Shown: positions 45,425 to 54,052 of the stretch, piece after piece
Position numbering within the stretch: position 1 is the first letter of the stretch
Layout of the letters: every line of letters starts with the position of its first letter
Assembly (NCBI GenBank): GCA_019244415.1
Contig: JAFASN010000018.1
Span: 1 to 64,000, forward strand
Direction: 5' to 3'
DNA: 64,000 nt
Source of the DNA: Verrucomicrobiota bacterium
GTDB taxonomy: Bacteria > Verrucomicrobiota > Verrucomicrobiia > Chthoniobacterales > UBA10450
Translations under genes and position numbers: made by a program
Notes under the pieces: generated by a model
The model's database searches: none
The model's input: only the letters and a program-made list of their open reading frames with translations
What the model was told of the DNA's origin: nothing

Positions 45425-46744
45425 ATGCCGCTGATTGAGTTTCCTCCTGCTACTGTTACCGAAGTAGTTCAGTCTCCCTACGTCCGCCGGATCCTTCAGC
45501 GTGGCCGGATGGTAGGGAACTTCGCCGGCATTCAGGTGCTGGTGCAGTTCGTCGGTTTCCTCAGCGGCATTCTCATTGTTCGGGTTCTTGATCAACGCCA
45601 GTACGCCTACTTCACCATCGCCAATACAATGCAGGGCACGCTGAACCTGCTCGCCGATATAGGCATCAGTGTCGGCTTGGTGTCGATTGGAGGTCGCGTT
45701 TGGCAGGACCGATCACGCTTCAGCGAGCTTATTAGCACCGCATTCTATCTGCGCCGCCGTCTTGCTGTGATCGGCATTATCGCCGTAACGCCCATCCTCT
45801 ATCTCCTGCTGGCGAAGAATGGGGCTCGCCCGGCTTACTGCATATTTCTTGTTAGCGTGGTGCTGGCAGGTCTCGCGATTCACCTCGATGTAGGCGTACT
45901 CGGTGTAATCCCACGTTTGCGGTCTGATATCAGCCTGATCCAGTGGATCGATTTCATCGGCGTCGTGTTGAGGCTGGCGCTCCTTGTCGTACTCGCGTTC
46001 GTTTTCCTTAATGCCGGCGCCGCGCTCACTGTTTCAACGGTCGTCATCTTCATTCAATATCTGCTTCTTCGGCGCTACAGCGCCGGCATCATCGACTTCG
46101 GTGCGCGACAGAACAGTGACGATCGCACCGCCATGCTCGGGTTTATTCGAAGCCAGGCTGCGAATGCCATTTTTTATTGCGTGCAGGGACAGATCACCGT
46201 CTTTCTAATTAGCTTCTTCGCGCATCAGACCAGTTCCGTGGCGGAAGTTGGCGCACTTGGTCGCCTCGCCATGATCTTCACCATTTTGACAAACCTGCTG
46301 ACGAACATCTTCGTCCCGGCGTTCGCCCGGTGCCAGGACCCGCGCCGGATGCGCTCGCTCTACCTGGAAATTGTCGGTGGCGTTACCTGCTTCTGTATTC
46401 TCATCATCAGCGCTGCCGCTATTTTCCCGGGCGAATTCCTGTTCATTCTCGGGAACAAGTATGCGCACCTGCACCGCGAGCTGCTTCTCATGGTCGGCGC
46501 GTCAGTGCTGGCTGCGCTAAGCGGCACGTTTTGGTCGCTCAACGCCTCGAAGGCATGGATCACCGGCTCGTGGCTTTACATCCCGTTAACCCTGATCATG
46601 CAGATCGCGCTCATTCCAGTCACCGACTTCTCCAGCGTGACCAGCGTACTCGTTTTTAATCTGCTCTCCGGTGTGCCGAACCTGCTACTCAACCTTGCGC
46701 TTTCCTGGCGCGGTTTCCGTTCATGGCGACCAGCAACGGCGTGA
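45425..46744 (+). CDS. Wzx-type polysaccharide flippase (MATE/MOP superfamily)
   Basis: A 439-residue polytopic protein with about 12 hydrophobic helices, starting near residue 35 (VGNFAGIQVLVQFVGFLSGI). It matches polysaccharide-biosynthesis flippases in length and general pattern and would carry the lipid-linked repeat unit across the inner membrane. The N-terminal helix pair and the paired six-helix halves are visible. It is separated from the kinase by 47 bases. Assignment rests on topology and position rather than on a sharp motif. Confidence 0.82.
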   Translation: MPLIEFPPATVTEVVQSPYVRRILQRGRMVGNFAGIQVLVQFVGFLSGILIVRVLDQRQYAYFTIANTMQGTLNLLADIGISVGLVSIGGRVWQDRSRFSELISTAFYLRRRLAVIGIIAVTPILYLLLAKNGARPAYCIFLVSVVLAGLAIHLDVGVLGVIPRLRSDISLIQWIDFIGVVLRLALLVVLAFVFLNAGAALTVSTVVIFIQYLLLRRYSAGIIDFGARQNSDDRTAMLGFIRSQAANAIFYCVQGQITVFLISFFAHQTSSVAEVGALGRLAMIFTILTNLLTNIFVPAFARCQDPRRMRSLYLEIVGGVTCFCILIISAAAIFPGEFLFILGNKYAHLHRELLLMVGASVLAALSGTFWSLNASKAWITGSWLYIPLTLIMQIALIPVTDFSSVTSVLVFNLLSGVPNLLLNLALSWRGFRSWRPATA

Positions 46745-46747
46745 GCA

Positions 46748-47590
46748 ATGTGGAACTTCGGCTACCATTTTGCGCGGTGCCGCGGAGCTACCGTTCGCAG
46801 TATTTATCGCGGCTTCCTGCCCGTCCAACTCCTGCGCCCGATCGCTAACGAGACACAGCTTGACCTCGATGTCTTTAGCTATTCCGGTGAAGCAACTTTA
46901 GCAGAACAGGTCGCCTCGGCTCGTTCCTTCCTGAAGCACGCTGGCCGTCCGAGGAGCTTTACTATTGTGTCAGACGGCAGCTACTCGCTCTGGAGTATAT
47001 CAATTCTGCGGAAGATCGACCCTGTTTTGCGCGTCGCGGATGCTCACGACTTTGTTCCGGCCGAAGTTCCAGCCAGGTTGCGCGAGTACCTGACGCAGCA
47101 CCCCACTGGCAAACAGCTCGCGCTTATCCTTTCTCTTCCTCAGCAACGGCCCGCATTGTACTTAGATTCGGATGTGCGTTTTTTCGCCGGCGCGAGTTGT
47201 CTGAGCGCTCTGCTGAGAAACTGCACGGGCGCGCCGGCGCTTTACCTGCGCGATTGCCAGTTTGCCGGTGACGAGCGCCTGCTGCGTACTCCGGAGGAGA
47301 AAGCGAATCCGGTGAATACCGGCGTCCTGTTGTTGTTTCGGCGCATCGACTGGTCCGGCGCGCTCGAGCGCCTGTGCAAGCTGAGCGGTGCGCCGACATT
47401 TTTCACCAACCAAACCGTGACTCATCTGGCGATGCATGCCGCGGGGGCGCAGCCGCTGGACGCGCGCAAGTTCGTGCTGCAACTCGACGACCAGTTCGTT
47501 TTGGGCGACCGCTACGCGGGACCGCACCTTGCACTGCGGCATTACGTGAATCCCGTCCGGCACAAATTCTGGTCATCCTTTCCCGAATGA
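46748..47590 (+). CDS. Glycosyltransferase, GT8-like (GT-A)
   Basis: A 280-residue protein whose metal/nucleotide motif is Y-L-D-S-D-V-R-F-F (residues about 137-145). It is followed by F-A-G-D and N-T-G-V-L-L-L-F-R-R, the usual order in GT8/GT-A enzymes. Near the end are H-L-A-M-H-A-A-G and H-Y-V-N-P-V-R-H-K-F-W. It would add one sugar to the lipid-linked unit. It begins three bases after the flippase and its stop overlaps the next start (ATGA). The donor sugar is unknown. Confidence 0.8.
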   Translation: MWNFGYHFARCRGATVRSIYRGFLPVQLLRPIANETQLDLDVFSYSGEATLAEQVASARSFLKHAGRPRSFTIVSDGSYSLWSISILRKIDPVLRVADAHDFVPAEVPARLREYLTQHPTGKQLALILSLPQQRPALYLDSDVRFFAGASCLSALLRNCTGAPALYLRDCQFAGDERLLRTPEEKANPVNTGVLLLFRRIDWSGALERLCKLSGAPTFFTNQTVTHLAMHAAGAQPLDARKFVLQLDDQFVLGDRYAGPHLALRHYVNPVRHKFWSSFPE

Positions 47591-49896
47591 CGGAGCAGCC
47601 GCTGCGCATTTTGTGCGTGATCAACCTGCCGCCCGACCCGCGCCTCGGGGCCAACCGTGTTTGGCTGGAGCTCGCCAAAGAATGGCGCGCGGCCGGGCAC
47701 AGCGTCGAGTACTTTACCTTGAACGAGGCGTTCCGCAGAGCGACTTCGCGCAACGCCGTACTTTCATGGCGGCAGATTCGCTTCACCCGCCGCGCTGCTC
47801 GATTCATCCGCAAAAACGCTGGTTCCTATGACGTGATCGACTCGCTGCTCGGGACGCTGCCGTTCGCGAAAACAACGCTCGAATTCCATGGATTGCTCGT
47901 GGCGCGTTCGGTCGGGCTCTACTGGTTGTATGAGAAATGCGAGCGCCAGGCCCGCCTCCGCTGGAACGACATTCCCCGGGGAAAACTCACCGGCCGCATT
48001 TACTACAATGCAATTCGCCGCCACATTCTTCGCTCATCCGCCGCCGCAATTCGTCAGGCCGATCTTCTCAATCTCCCCAATGAAGATGAACTGAAATCAC
48101 TCCGCGAAGACCTGCATTCCACTAAACCGGCGATCGTCGAACCCTACGGTTTGACGGAGGAACGCCGGCACCAACTGCTTGCATCCGCGGCCTGCCCCGA
48201 AGTACGTCTCGCCTCGGCCACGATTTGCTTTGTCGGGATGTGGAGTGTGCGAAAAGGCTCGCGAGATCTGGGCGAAGTTGTCCGCCAAATTCGCCGCGCG
48301 ATTCCTTCAGCCAGATTCCGTTTTCTCGGCACGTTCACCGCTGAAGAAAACGTGCTGCGCGATCTCGGGCTAACGAGCTCTGACGGGTGCGAAACCATTC
48401 CGCAATATGAGCCTGGCGACTTGCCGGAGCTTTTGCGCGATTGCACCGCGGGCGTGTTCCCCAGCTACGTGGAAGGGTTCGGCTTCGGGCTGCTTGAGCA
48501 GCTCGCGGCTGGAATTCCGACGGTCGCCTACGATGCACCGGGACCGCGACAGATTCTCGCGGCCGAGCCTGATTTGCTCGTGCCCGCTGGCGACACTGCG
48601 GCAATGGCGGCGCGGATCATCAAAATTCTCCAGCTTCCCACGAATGAGTACACCGAGTTACGAGAGCGCAGCGTGGCGGTCGCGAAGAGATATTCGTGGC
48701 GCGAAATCGCCCGAGCAACAATTGACGCGTATCGCGCTGCATTACGTAGAAAACGCGGCCGGCTCATTTGTACTCAGCCCTTTGGCTGGCGATCGCCTGG
48801 TGGCGGCGCGCGCATCATGCGCGCGTTGTTGCAGGATGCGCCGCTTCCGTTGGAGATCATTTGTACTTCGCCGGTGCAGGCTCCGCCGCAAAACGAAATT
48901 GCCGAGCTGCACATACCGCTTCGGCCGTACTTCGGGCGAATGGAGCGGTCGCGTTTCGCCGGTTATGCCTACGGCACTGCGCCGTTGTTCGCTCGCAGAT
49001 TCACCCGCCGCCTCGAGCAGGTTTGCCGTAACAGTTCGGCCATTCACGCCATTGCTCATGGTGGTCTTGATTTTCTGCATGCCTTTCATGTCGCTCGCGC
49101 CACCTCGCGCCCATTTTTCCTGCACGTTCACGATGATTTCCTCTACACCACGCATGATCGGCGCCGCGCCGAAGAAGCCATGGCGCTTGCCTGGTCTGGA
49201 GCGACAGCGCGCTTCGTTATCAGCGATTCGCTGGGCGAGGAATATCAGCGCCGCTACGGAATGCGTGACTACGTCGTTGTCACCGATGGCGTGAATGAAA
49301 TTGCCGCTGCACCGCGACCGCGTGCCGCCGGAAAGCTGCGCGTCTATTTCATGGGCCTGTTCCACCTTGAGTACAGCCCAAACTTGCGCGCGCTCCTCAC
49401 GGCGATCGATCAACTCCGCCGCGAAGGTGCATGCGTCAGTCTATCGATGCGCTGCGGCAGTGTGCCGCGTTCGCTCCTTGCCGGCATCGATTTCGCCCAA
49501 GTGCTGCCATTTGCCGATGAGACACAGGTCGCGCGTGACCTGGCCGAAGCTGACCTCCTTTATCTGCCGCTGCCATTCGATGCGGAGCATGCCGCTTTCG
49601 TGCGCTTCAGTTTATCGACTAAGCTCGTCACCTATGTCGCCAGCGGTGTCCCAATCTTGTATCACGGCCCGGCACAATCGGCCGTGAGTGAATTGCTCGC
49701 GAAGAATGACGCGGCACTTCGTTGCCACTCACTGTACTCAGAGCAGGTAATGCTCGTTCTCCGCGAATGCCTGGCGAATGCCGCTGCCGTAAACTCGGTG
49801 GCGCAAAATGCCCTCCAGCTCGCGCGCAGTCAGTTCTCGCTGCCCGCCATTCGCAAAAGATTCTGGCGAACCATTCAGCTCGCTCTTGCCCCATGA
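47587..49896 (+). CDS. Two-domain glycosyltransferase fusion (GT-B + GT-B)
   Basis: A 769-residue protein made of two glycosyltransferase halves. Half one (about 1-390) begins L-R-I-L-C-V-I-N-L-P-P-D-P-R-L-G and has the GT4 donor block E-G-F-G-F-G-L-L-E-Q-L-A-A-G-I-P-T-V-A-Y. Half two (about 395-769) begins L-I-C-T-Q-P-F-G-W-R-S-P-G-G-G-A-R and carries H-D-D-F-L-Y-T-T, F-V-I-S-D-S-L-G and a donor-side end with L-S-T-K-L-V-T-Y-V-A-S-G-V-P-I-L-Y, but no clear E-x7-E. One polypeptide may add two consecutive sugars. ATGA overlaps occur at both ends (47587-47590, 49893-49896). Confidence 0.85.
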   Translation: MTEQPLRILCVINLPPDPRLGANRVWLELAKEWRAAGHSVEYFTLNEAFRRATSRNAVLSWRQIRFTRRAARFIRKNAGSYDVIDSLLGTLPFAKTTLEFHGLLVARSVGLYWLYEKCERQARLRWNDIPRGKLTGRIYYNAIRRHILRSSAAAIRQADLLNLPNEDELKSLREDLHSTKPAIVEPYGLTEERRHQLLASAACPEVRLASATICFVGMWSVRKGSRDLGEVVRQIRRAIPSARFRFLGTFTAEENVLRDLGLTSSDGCETIPQYEPGDLPELLRDCTAGVFPSYVEGFGFGLLEQLAAGIPTVAYDAPGPRQILAAEPDLLVPAGDTAAMAARIIKILQLPTNEYTELRERSVAVAKRYSWREIARATIDAYRAALRRKRGRLICTQPFGWRSPGGGARIMRALLQDAPLPLEIICTSPVQAPPQNEIAELHIPLRPYFGRMERSRFAGYAYGTAPLFARRFTRRLEQVCRNSSAIHAIAHGGLDFLHAFHVARATSRPFFLHVHDDFLYTTHDRRRAEEAMALAWSGATARFVISDSLGEEYQRRYGMRDYVVVTDGVNEIAAAPRPRAAGKLRVYFMGLFHLEYSPNLRALLTAIDQLRREGACVSLSMRCGSVPRSLLAGIDFAQVLPFADETQVARDLAEADLLYLPLPFDAEHAAFVRFSLSTKLVTYVASGVPILYHGPAQSAVSELLAKNDAALRCHSLYSEQVMLVLRECLANAAAVNSVAQNALQLARSQFSLPAIRKRFWRTIQLALAP

Positions 49897-50981
49897 CGGC
49901 GAGGGTGGCCCATCTGCTGCCGCGCGCGCCCGGAATGATGGACGGTGTCGCTGATTACGCCTTGGAGCTCGCACGCGGTTTGCGCGACCTGTACGCGATC
50001 GAATCCGTTTTCCTCCCGCACGAATCCACAGACGGGTCTCACGCTGGATCGTTCTCGATCGTGCCGCTGCGTCATCCCGCAGCCGCCTTTGCTTGTGCCA
50101 AAGACTGCGATGCGCTCGTGCTGCACTACGTCAATTACGGCTTTCAAAAGCGCGGTGTGCCGCTGAGTTTTCTTTCGCTGGTTAAATCGCTTCATCAGCA
50201 ATGCGGCGGCGCGCTGCTTGTTATTTTCCACGAGCTTTTTGCGACCGGGCCGCCGTGGCGAAGCGAGTTCTGGCTGCACCCATTGCAGCGGAGGATTGCA
50301 CGCGAACTGGCGCGGATTGCGGACGCGCGCGTGGTGAGCTGCGAGTCGATGCAGCGCCAGCTCGAAACGTTAGCTGATGACCTGAGTACGGTGGTGCAGC
50401 CGGTCACCTCGACATGGGGCGAACCGGAGCTGGACCAGGCGCAATTCAACACACGCGATCCTCACTGCTGGGTCGTCTGCGGTGGCACTGCGCTGCTGGA
50501 GCGCTCGTTCGTTTCTCTGCTGAAAAGCGCCGCAGCTTTACCCAGCGACATTGCGCCGCGAAAAGTTTATCTTCTGGGCGGCAGCGATAATCCGCGCATC
50601 CGCGACTTGTTGAACTCGGAGCCGGCCTTCGCGGCCGAGTACTTTCCAAATATCGCGCCTGCGGCAGCCGCCCCGCTCTTTCGCGCCGCGGCATTTGCAT
50701 GGCTCGACTATTTCACGTCGCGCAACGTGCCCGCTGATGTGTTGCTGAAATCGAGCACGTTCATCGGCCTAAGTGCACACGCGGTTCCCTGCATTGTTCC
50801 GGCAAAACGCGGCGCAATCTCCGTGAATGGCGATGCCTATCCGGCTGCGTTCACCTCTTCCGAAATTCCGCCGCCGCGTGAGCTGGCGGATGCTGCCTCG
50901 CGTGGCTACGCGTGGTATCACCGTCACGCGGCACATGCCGTTCTCGCGCGCACTGTTGCCGAACAACTTCAGCTCGGGTGA
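49893..50981 (+). CDS. Glycosyltransferase-like protein, atypical GT-B
   Basis: A 362-residue protein with a GT-B-like start (V-A-H-L-L-P-R-A-P-G-M-M-D-G-V-A-D-Y-A), the same position as the acceptor domain of neighbours, and V-S-C-E-S-M-Q-R-Q-L in the first half. The second half has V-Y-L-L-G-G-S-D-N-P-R but no recognisable E-x7-E donor motif; the expected region is replaced by A-F-A-W-L-D-Y-F-T-S-R-N. It may be an inactive or divergent partner of an adjacent enzyme. The gene is inside the operon with ATGA upstream and GTGA downstream overlaps. Confidence 0.65.
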   Translation: MTARVAHLLPRAPGMMDGVADYALELARGLRDLYAIESVFLPHESTDGSHAGSFSIVPLRHPAAAFACAKDCDALVLHYVNYGFQKRGVPLSFLSLVKSLHQQCGGALLVIFHELFATGPPWRSEFWLHPLQRRIARELARIADARVVSCESMQRQLETLADDLSTVVQPVTSTWGEPELDQAQFNTRDPHCWVVCGGTALLERSFVSLLKSAAALPSDIAPRKVYLLGGSDNPRIRDLLNSEPAFAAEYFPNIAPAAAAPLFRAAAFAWLDYFTSRNVPADVLLKSSTFIGLSAHAVPCIVPAKRGAISVNGDAYPAAFTSSEIPPPRELADAASRGYAWYHRHAAHAVLARTVAEQLQLG

Positions 50982-51838
50982 AAGCGACAGCGCAGCTGAT
51001 CATCGTCCACTGGAATCGGCCTGATGAATGCGCCGCGACGGCCGCGGCATTTCGGGCCCAGCTTGCGGACATGCGCGTACTCATCCTCGACAACCATTCC
51101 GCCGAGGAGACGCTCGCCCGCCTTCGCGCACAGGTTGACGCGTCGGTTAAAATTTTGCGGCTGCCGCAAAACAAAGGCTGGGGGCCGGCGCTAAATGTCG
51201 CGTTACAACAATGGCTGGATGACAATACGAGCGAGTACTGCCTGATCAGCGCGCATGATGCCCAGCCGGCGCCGCGGTGTCTGCCGCTGCTCATTGAGGC
51301 AATGAATGGCGACGAGAAACTCGGCATCGCCTGTCCGGAATATCCCGACGGGAGCGTGCCGCGATTCACCGCGCTGCATGCCGTTGGGCAACAAACGGGT
51401 CAACCGCTGCCACTCAAGACCGTCCGTGAAATCGATGTCCCGCATGGCACGCTTATGATTGTGCGCCGTCAATGTCTCGCCGAAGCGGGCCTGTTCGACG
51501 AACGCTACTTCGCGTATGGCGATGAGCACGAGCTTGGCGCCCGCGCACGCAAGTACGGCTGGAAGGTCGGTCTTGTCGGCGGCGCGCTCGTACTCAACCC
51601 GGAGACGTCCACCGCAAGCGAGCTGCGCAGTTACCTTTTCACCCGCAACTCGCTTCTGCTGGTGCACGATTACTTCGGCCACTTCAGCGCGTGGAAACGT
51701 GCTGCCTTGATTTTGTTGAACACGCTGCGGCTGACGCTCCTTGCGCGCAAAGATGCATTCGCCTTTTCCCCGGCCGCACGCTGGCGCGGCTGCCGCGATT
51801 ACTTCGCCGGCCGCTTCGGTCCGCCGCCTGCGCTGTGA
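50978..51838 (+). CDS. Glycosyltransferase, GT2 family (rhamnosyltransferase-like)
   Basis: A 286-residue GT-A enzyme from a GTG start that overlaps the preceding stop (GTGA). Typical steps are L-I-I-V-H-W-N-R-P, V-L-I-L-D-N-H-S, N-K-G-W-G-P-A-L-N and the D-x-D position as S-A-H-D-A-Q. Then come D-V-P-H-G-T-L-M-I-V-R-R and F-D-E-R-Y-F-A-Y-G-D-E-H-E-L. The last pattern is common in GT2 rhamnosyltransferases, but the donor is not proven. Two hydrophobic segments follow near the end (L-F-T-R-N-S-L-L-L-V), suggesting membrane association. Confidence 0.88.
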   Translation: MKATAQLIIVHWNRPDECAATAAAFRAQLADMRVLILDNHSAEETLARLRAQVDASVKILRLPQNKGWGPALNVALQQWLDDNTSEYCLISAHDAQPAPRCLPLLIEAMNGDEKLGIACPEYPDGSVPRFTALHAVGQQTGQPLPLKTVREIDVPHGTLMIVRRQCLAEAGLFDERYFAYGDEHELGARARKYGWKVGLVGGALVLNPETSTASELRSYLFTRNSLLLVHDYFGHFSAWKRAALILLNTLRLTLLARKDAFAFSPAARWRGCRDYFAGRFGPPPAL

Positions 51839-52818
51839 AGATTCTCTTTTCGTCGTACGCGTATGCCCCCGGAATTGGCGGCATCGAGACGGTTTCGGCG
51901 CTGCTGGCGCGCGAGTTCGTTGCGGCGGGGAATGACATCGTGCTGGTGACCGAGAGCGGCGGAGAATCAGCGGCGAAAGAAGTGTTTCCCGTGATCCGTC
52001 GGCCGAGCGTTGCGCAATTGCGACAATGCTTGCGCTGGTGCGACGTCGTATTTCAGAACAACATCAGCCTGCGCCATCTCATTCCCGCGCTGCTGGCGCG
52101 CAAACCGGTGCTTCTCGTGCACCAAACATGGACGCGAAACACGCGCGGCGAGATTGGCTGGAATGACCGGATCAAACGCCTGCTTCTGCACCGAGCGAGC
52201 AATGTCGCAATCAGCACGGCAATCGCGCGTGACGTGGACGCGCCGTGCCAGGTCATCGGGAATCCGTACGAGGATCGCGTCTTCAGGCTGCTTCCGGAAA
52301 TCGCACGAGATCGCGACATCATCTTTGTCGGACGCCTTGTCTCGGACAAAGGCGTTGACCTATTGCTTTCCGCCGGTCGTGTACTCAGGCCAGCGCCGAC
52401 CGTGACGATCGTGGGCAGCGGCCCGGAGGAGGAAAAGCTGCGCGACCTGGCCCGCGGAATGGATGTGGTCTTCGCCGGCGCAAAGCGCGAGCACGAGCTG
52501 GCTCAGTTGCTGAACCGCCATCATATCATTGCCGTTCCGTCCCGGTGGGCAGAGCCGTTTGGTGTTGTTGCCTTGGAAGGAATCGCCTGTGGTTGCGTTG
52601 CTGTCGCGTCGAACGGCGGCGGTTTGCCGGAAGCAATCGGGAACTGCGGATTGACCTTCTCAAATGGGAACGAGCACGAGCTGCGCAAATGTTTGCAGCG
52701 CCTGATGACCGACGCTTCGCTGCGCGAGTGTTTGCGCGCGAACGCGCCTGCGCATCTCGAACATTTCCGCGGCGGGAACATAGCGCAACGTTATCTCGAA
52801 CGACTGGCGACATTATGA
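51835..52818 (+). CDS. Glycosyltransferase, GT4 family
   Basis: A 327-residue GT-B enzyme with a GTG start in a GTGA overlap. It opens K-I-L-F-S-S-Y-A-Y-A-P-G-I-G-G-I-E-T-V. The donor domain has I-I-F-V-G-R-L-V-S-D-K-G-V-D-L-L-L, I-V-G-S-G-P-E-E-E and R-W-A-E-P-F-G-V-V-A-L-E-G-I-A-C-G with the E-x7-E pair. It belongs to the sugar-adding series of the polysaccharide locus; donor and linkage are not readable. The gene is shorter than the usual 370-400 residues. Confidence 0.92.
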   Translation: MKILFSSYAYAPGIGGIETVSALLAREFVAAGNDIVLVTESGGESAAKEVFPVIRRPSVAQLRQCLRWCDVVFQNNISLRHLIPALLARKPVLLVHQTWTRNTRGEIGWNDRIKRLLLHRASNVAISTAIARDVDAPCQVIGNPYEDRVFRLLPEIARDRDIIFVGRLVSDKGVDLLLSAGRVLRPAPTVTIVGSGPEEEKLRDLARGMDVVFAGAKREHELAQLLNRHHIIAVPSRWAEPFGVVALEGIACGCVAVASNGGGLPEAIGNCGLTFSNGNEHELRKCLQRLMTDASLRECLRANAPAHLEHFRGGNIAQRYLERLATL

Positions 52819-54044
52819 TTCTCATGTCGCATCCAGTCGGTAACGAAAACGTGCGCCAGGCCGCGCTTGGCTTTGCTGAAGCCGGCCTGCTCGATCAATT
52901 CTGGACAACGATCAACTGGGACCCAGACTCACCGTTGGACAGAGTGTTGCCCGACAAAATTCGCCGGACGCTTCGCCGCCGTACTTACCCGCCGACGGTT
53001 CGAAAACGAACGCGTGCGCTGCCGTTCCGCGAAACGGCGCGGTTACTTCTCGGCGCAATGAACGTCGGCAGCTTTTCGCAACATGAAACCGGATGGTTAA
53101 GCATCGACGCGATCTCGCGCGAGCTCGATCGTCACATCGCCGAGGAGCTTTCCAGCAAAGATGCGAACACCTGTGTCTATGCTTACGAGGATTGCGCGCT
53201 GGAAAGTTTTCGCGCGGCCGAACGGCGCGGGCAGACGCGGATTTATGATCTGCCGATCGGCTATTGGCGCGCAGCGCAGCGCATTTTTTCCGACGAACGC
53301 GAGCGCGAGCCGGAGTGGAGCGCCACGTTAACCGGGACGCGTGACAGTGCGGAGAAGCTTGCGTGGAAAGATGAAGAGCTCCGGCTGGCGCAGCGCGTCG
53401 TTGTCGCCAGCGCGTTCACCCAGTCCACGCTCAGCGAATCACCGGCAAAGTACAATGTCGCCGTCGTGCCGTATGGTGGGCCGCCAGTACACGAAGGCGA
53501 CCTGCTAAACTGCGCTGGGAAATTGCGCATCCTGTTCGCCGGCTCACTCGGTCAGCGCAAAGGGTTGTCCTACGCTTTGCGCGCGGTGGAAATGATCGGG
53601 CGCGAGCATTGCGAGCTGACTTTGCTTGGACGCATGGCAGCGAATGATTGCCCTGTCCTCGATGCAGCAGTACGCAGGCACCGCTGGATCCCAACGCTCA
53701 GCCACGCAGAGGTGCTCCGCGAAATGCGCGAGCACGACATCGTACTTTTTCCCTCGTTGTTTGAAGGCTTCGGCCTGGTAATTACGGAAGCGATGTCGCA
53801 AGGCACACCGGTAATTACGACGCCGCACACCGCCGGGCCGGACATTATCGACGATGGCGTGGATGGTTTTATCGTGCCGATCCGTTCCGCCGAAACGATC
53901 GCGCAGAAACTCGATTTGCTGGCAAGTGAGCCCCACCGGCTGCAGGCGATGAAAATGGCCGCACGAGAGAAAGCGCGGCGCCGAACGTGGGAGAATTATC
54001 GCCGCCAGCTCGTCGCGGTGGCACGCGAAGTGATGAATAGTTAG
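52815..54044 (+). CDS. Glycosyltransferase, GT4 family
   Basis: A 409-residue protein. Its N-terminal domain departs from the usual GT4 opening (MILMSHPVGNENVRQAALGF) and contains a long helical insertion, while the donor domain is clear: I-L-F-A-G-S-L-G-Q-R-K-G-L, L-F-P-S-L-F-E-G-F-G-L-V-I-T-E-A-M-S-Q-G-T-P-V and I-I-D-D-G-V-D-G-F. The acceptor side may therefore recognise an unusual sugar. It starts in an ATGA overlap with the preceding gene; the next gene starts eight bases after its stop. Confidence 0.9.
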   Translation: MILMSHPVGNENVRQAALGFAEAGLLDQFWTTINWDPDSPLDRVLPDKIRRTLRRRTYPPTVRKRTRALPFRETARLLLGAMNVGSFSQHETGWLSIDAISRELDRHIAEELSSKDANTCVYAYEDCALESFRAAERRGQTRIYDLPIGYWRAAQRIFSDEREREPEWSATLTGTRDSAEKLAWKDEELRLAQRVVVASAFTQSTLSESPAKYNVAVVPYGGPPVHEGDLLNCAGKLRILFAGSLGQRKGLSYALRAVEMIGREHCELTLLGRMAANDCPVLDAAVRRHRWIPTLSHAEVLREMREHDIVLFPSLFEGFGLVITEAMSQGTPVITTPHTAGPDIIDDGVDGFIVPIRSAETIAQKLDLLASEPHRLQAMKMAAREKARRRTWENYRRQLVAVAREVMNS

Positions 54045-54052
54045 CCGACTTC

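Noticed and set aside
51441-51460. Second sigma-54-like TGGCACG site inside a GT2 gene
   Set aside because: TGGCACG is present but the TTGC box at the required four-base spacing is missing.
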